Source: Chromatocurvus sp964613795 (GTDB taxonomy: Bacteria > Pseudomonadota > Gammaproteobacteria > Pseudomonadales > Halieaceae). From it: a stretch of 27,082 nt of DNA. Below, in pieces: positions 25,568-27,082 of this stretch. The notes below the pieces were generated by a model, which ran no database searches, was not told where the DNA came from, and saw nothing but the letters and a program-made list of their open reading frames with translations. How positions within the stretch are numbered: position 1 is the first letter of the stretch; every line of letters starts with the position of its first letter. Where the stretch lies: contig CAZTJR010000038.1 in NCBI GenBank assembly GCA_964613795.1, positions 1-27,082 on the forward strand, written 5' to 3'. Both the position numbers and the translations under genes were made by a program.

Positions 25568-27082
25568 CTAGTCGATTGTTACGCGGTTGACCTCTTCCAA
25601 AGTGATCAGGCCCTGGGCCGCCTTGAGCAGGGCCGCCGAACGCAGATCGTGGAAACCTTCCTGGCGCGCCTGCCGGGCAATCTCCATGGAATTGGCATTG
25701 GTCATGACCAGGTTGGCAATGCTCTGGGTGATACGCACCACCTCATACACACCCACCCGACCCTTGAAGCCATCGCTGCACCTGTCACAGCCGACGGCCT
25801 TCATGATGGTGGCGCCGTGCAACATCTCTTCCGTAAAACCCTGCTCCAGCAGAACGTCATGCGGAATATGGTCTGCCGGCGCCTTGCATTCCTTGCACAG
25901 GCGGCGGGCGAGGCGCTGGGCAATAATGAGACTGACGGAGGTGGCGAGATTGAACGCAGGGACACCCATATTGAGCAGACGGGTAATGGTTTCCGCGGCG
26001 CTGTTGGTGTGCAGTGTCGACAGCACAAGGTGACCCGTCTGCGCCGCCTTGATGGCAATTTCCGCCGTTTCCAGGTCGCGAATCTCACCAACCATGATCA
26101 CGTCCGGGTCCTGGCGCAAGAAAGAGCGCAGCGCTTCCGCAAAACCCAGACCGACCCGCGGGTTAACGTGCACCTGGTTGATCCCCGACAGGTTGATCTC
26201 TACCGGATCTTCCGCGGTCGAGATGTTGCGGTGCGGCTCGTTGAGAATATTCAGCCCGGTGTACAGCGACACCGTCTTGCCCGACCCCGTAGGACCGGTA
26301 ACGAGAATCATGCCCTGCGGCTGATCCAGTGCGCGCATGTACATTTGCTTCTGGTCTGGCTCGTAGCCCAGCGCGTCGATTCCCATCTGCGCGCTGGTGG
26401 GATCGAGAATCCGCAGCACGATCTTCTCGCCGAACAGCGTCGGCAGGGTGTTGACGCGAAAATCGATATTGCGGTTCTTGGTCAGCTTCATCTGGATGCG
26501 GCCATCCTGCGGGATACGGCGCTCAGAAATGTCCATCTGCGACATCACTTTCAATCGGGCCGACAGCCGGGGGGCAAGATTCCGAGGCGGCCGCACAACT
26601 TCCTGCAGCATGCCGTCGGTGCGGAAACGCACCCGGTAATCCTTCTCGTAAGGCTCGAAATGAATGTCCGAGGCGCCCTGGCGAATCGCGTCCAGCAGTA
26701 CCTTGTTAACGAAGCGCACGATGGGCGTTTCATCAATCGCCGCATCCTCCGCTTCCTTGTTGGGGTTTTCAGGCTCACCGACATCAATGCCGTCGAGCTC
26801 GCCCGCCTCCAGATCTTCCAGGCCGCCGCCGAGCGTATCCTGCCCCTCGATCCATTCGGAAATGGCGCGACTCAGGCTGATTTCATCAACAATGATCGGC
26901 TCTGTGCTGATACCGGTGTGGAACTTGATCTCGTCGAGCGCTGCGAGATTGGTAGGATCGGACACGGCAATGAACAGGCGCTTGCCGCGGTGAAAGAGGG
27001 GCAGCGCGTGGTGTTTGATAATCAGCTCCGGTTCAACCAGGCCTTCCGGAAGCTGTTCCTTATCGAAAGCGCTGATATCAAA
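25568..27082 (-). CDS. pilB: Type IV pilus extension ATPase PilB (5' end outside window)
   Basis: PilB is the hexameric cytoplasmic ATPase that powers pilus extension through PilC. The frame is open to the right edge, so about 504 C-terminal residues are present and roughly 60-70 N-terminal ones are missing compared with Pseudomonas PilB (566). The visible part starts in the MshEN-like N-terminal domain (HHALPLFHRGKRLFIAVSDP). It continues with SDIHFEPYEKDYRVRFRTDG, Walker A GPTGSGKT, the Asp box, Walker B DPDVIMVGEIRD, the His box TGHLVLSTLHTNSAAE, and two CxxC pairs (CKECK and CDRC) that bind zinc. The C-terminus ends with LITLEEVNRVTID. A GTG at 26965 is internal and not the true start. 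With pilC and pilD it forms the conserved pilBCD block; pilA would be expected further right but cannot be seen. Confidence 0.97.
   Translation of the reverse strand, partial: FDISAFDKEQLPEGLVEPELIIKHHALPLFHRGKRLFIAVSDPTNLAALDEIKFHTGISTEPIIVDEISLSRAISEWIEGQDTLGGGLEDLEAGELDGIDVGEPENPNKEAEDAAIDETPIVRFVNKVLLDAIRQGASDIHFEPYEKDYRVRFRTDGMLQEVVRPPRNLAPRLSARLKVMSQMDISERRIPQDGRIQMKLTKNRNIDFRVNTLPTLFGEKIVLRILDPTSAQMGIDALGYEPDQKQMYMRALDQPQGMILVTGPTGSGKTVSLYTGLNILNEPHRNISTAEDPVEINLSGINQVHVNPRVGLGFAEALRSFLRQDPDVIMVGEIRDLETAEIAIKAAQTGHLVLSTLHTNSAAETITRLLNMGVPAFNLATSVSLIIAQRLARRLCKECKAPADHIPHDVLLEQGFTEEMLHGATIMKAVGCDRCSDGFKGRVGVYEVVRITQSIANLVMTNANSMEIARQARQEGFHDLRSAALLKAAQGLITLEEVNRVTID

Overview
The window is a GC-rich gammaproteobacterial chromosome segment holding the division and cell wall (dcw) cluster with its usual flanks. 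The gene order is rnpB, mraZ, rsmH, ftsL, ftsI, murE, murF, mraY, murD, ftsW, murG, murC, ddlB, ftsQ, ftsA, ftsZ, lpxC, secA, argJ, mutT, then coaE, pilD, pilC and pilB on the opposite strand. That order resembles Pseudomonas and marine relatives of the Cellvibrionales/Halieaceae type. The assignment is from gene order and protein similarity recalled from memory, not from a search. MurE carries the DNPR signature of meso-diaminopimelate ligases, and lpxC means an outer membrane with lipid A, so the cell is Gram-negative. A run of exactly 100 N inside argJ shows the sequence comes from a scaffolded draft assembly.

Layout: 1-210 is the 3' part of the RNase P RNA. 211-479 is non-coding and AT-richer toward its right end, with one possible weak terminator. 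A good sigma70-type promoter (480-509) and a ladder of TGG boxes on a 10-bp grid (519-573) precede mraZ and look like the MraZ-controlled Pmra promoter. From mraZ to ftsQ (582-14697) the genes are packed head to tail; nine junctions share the four-base ATGA overlap, which implies one long translationally coupled operon for peptidoglycan precursor synthesis (murE, murF, mraY, murD, murG, murC, ddlB) and septal wall assembly (ftsL, ftsI, ftsW, ftsQ). From ftsA on, spacers appear. ftsZ and lpxC each have a small perfect hairpin and then a strong Shine-Dalgarno sequence, as if these products are set separately from the upstream genes.

lpxC (lipid A) is followed by a 181-bp spacer with two copies of an 8-bp palindrome, then secA (preprotein export), argJ (arginine biosynthesis, interrupted by the assembly gap) and mutT (Nudix hydrolase). 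mutT and coaE converge on a short intergenic region containing a 116-bp element with 32-bp near-perfect inverted arms and a six-copy 7-bp tandem repeat that runs into the coaE stop codon. coaE (CoA biosynthesis), pilD (prepilin peptidase), pilC (pilus platform) and pilB (pilus extension ATPase, cut by the window edge) are read leftwards; the pil genes form the core of type IV pilus assembly.

I found no new multi-gene system here: every large ORF belongs to a well-known family. The points worth a second look are small: regulatory architecture, an SSQ triad in place of SxN in FtsI, a codon-usage patch inside ftsZ, and the inverted and tandem repeats between mutT and coaE.
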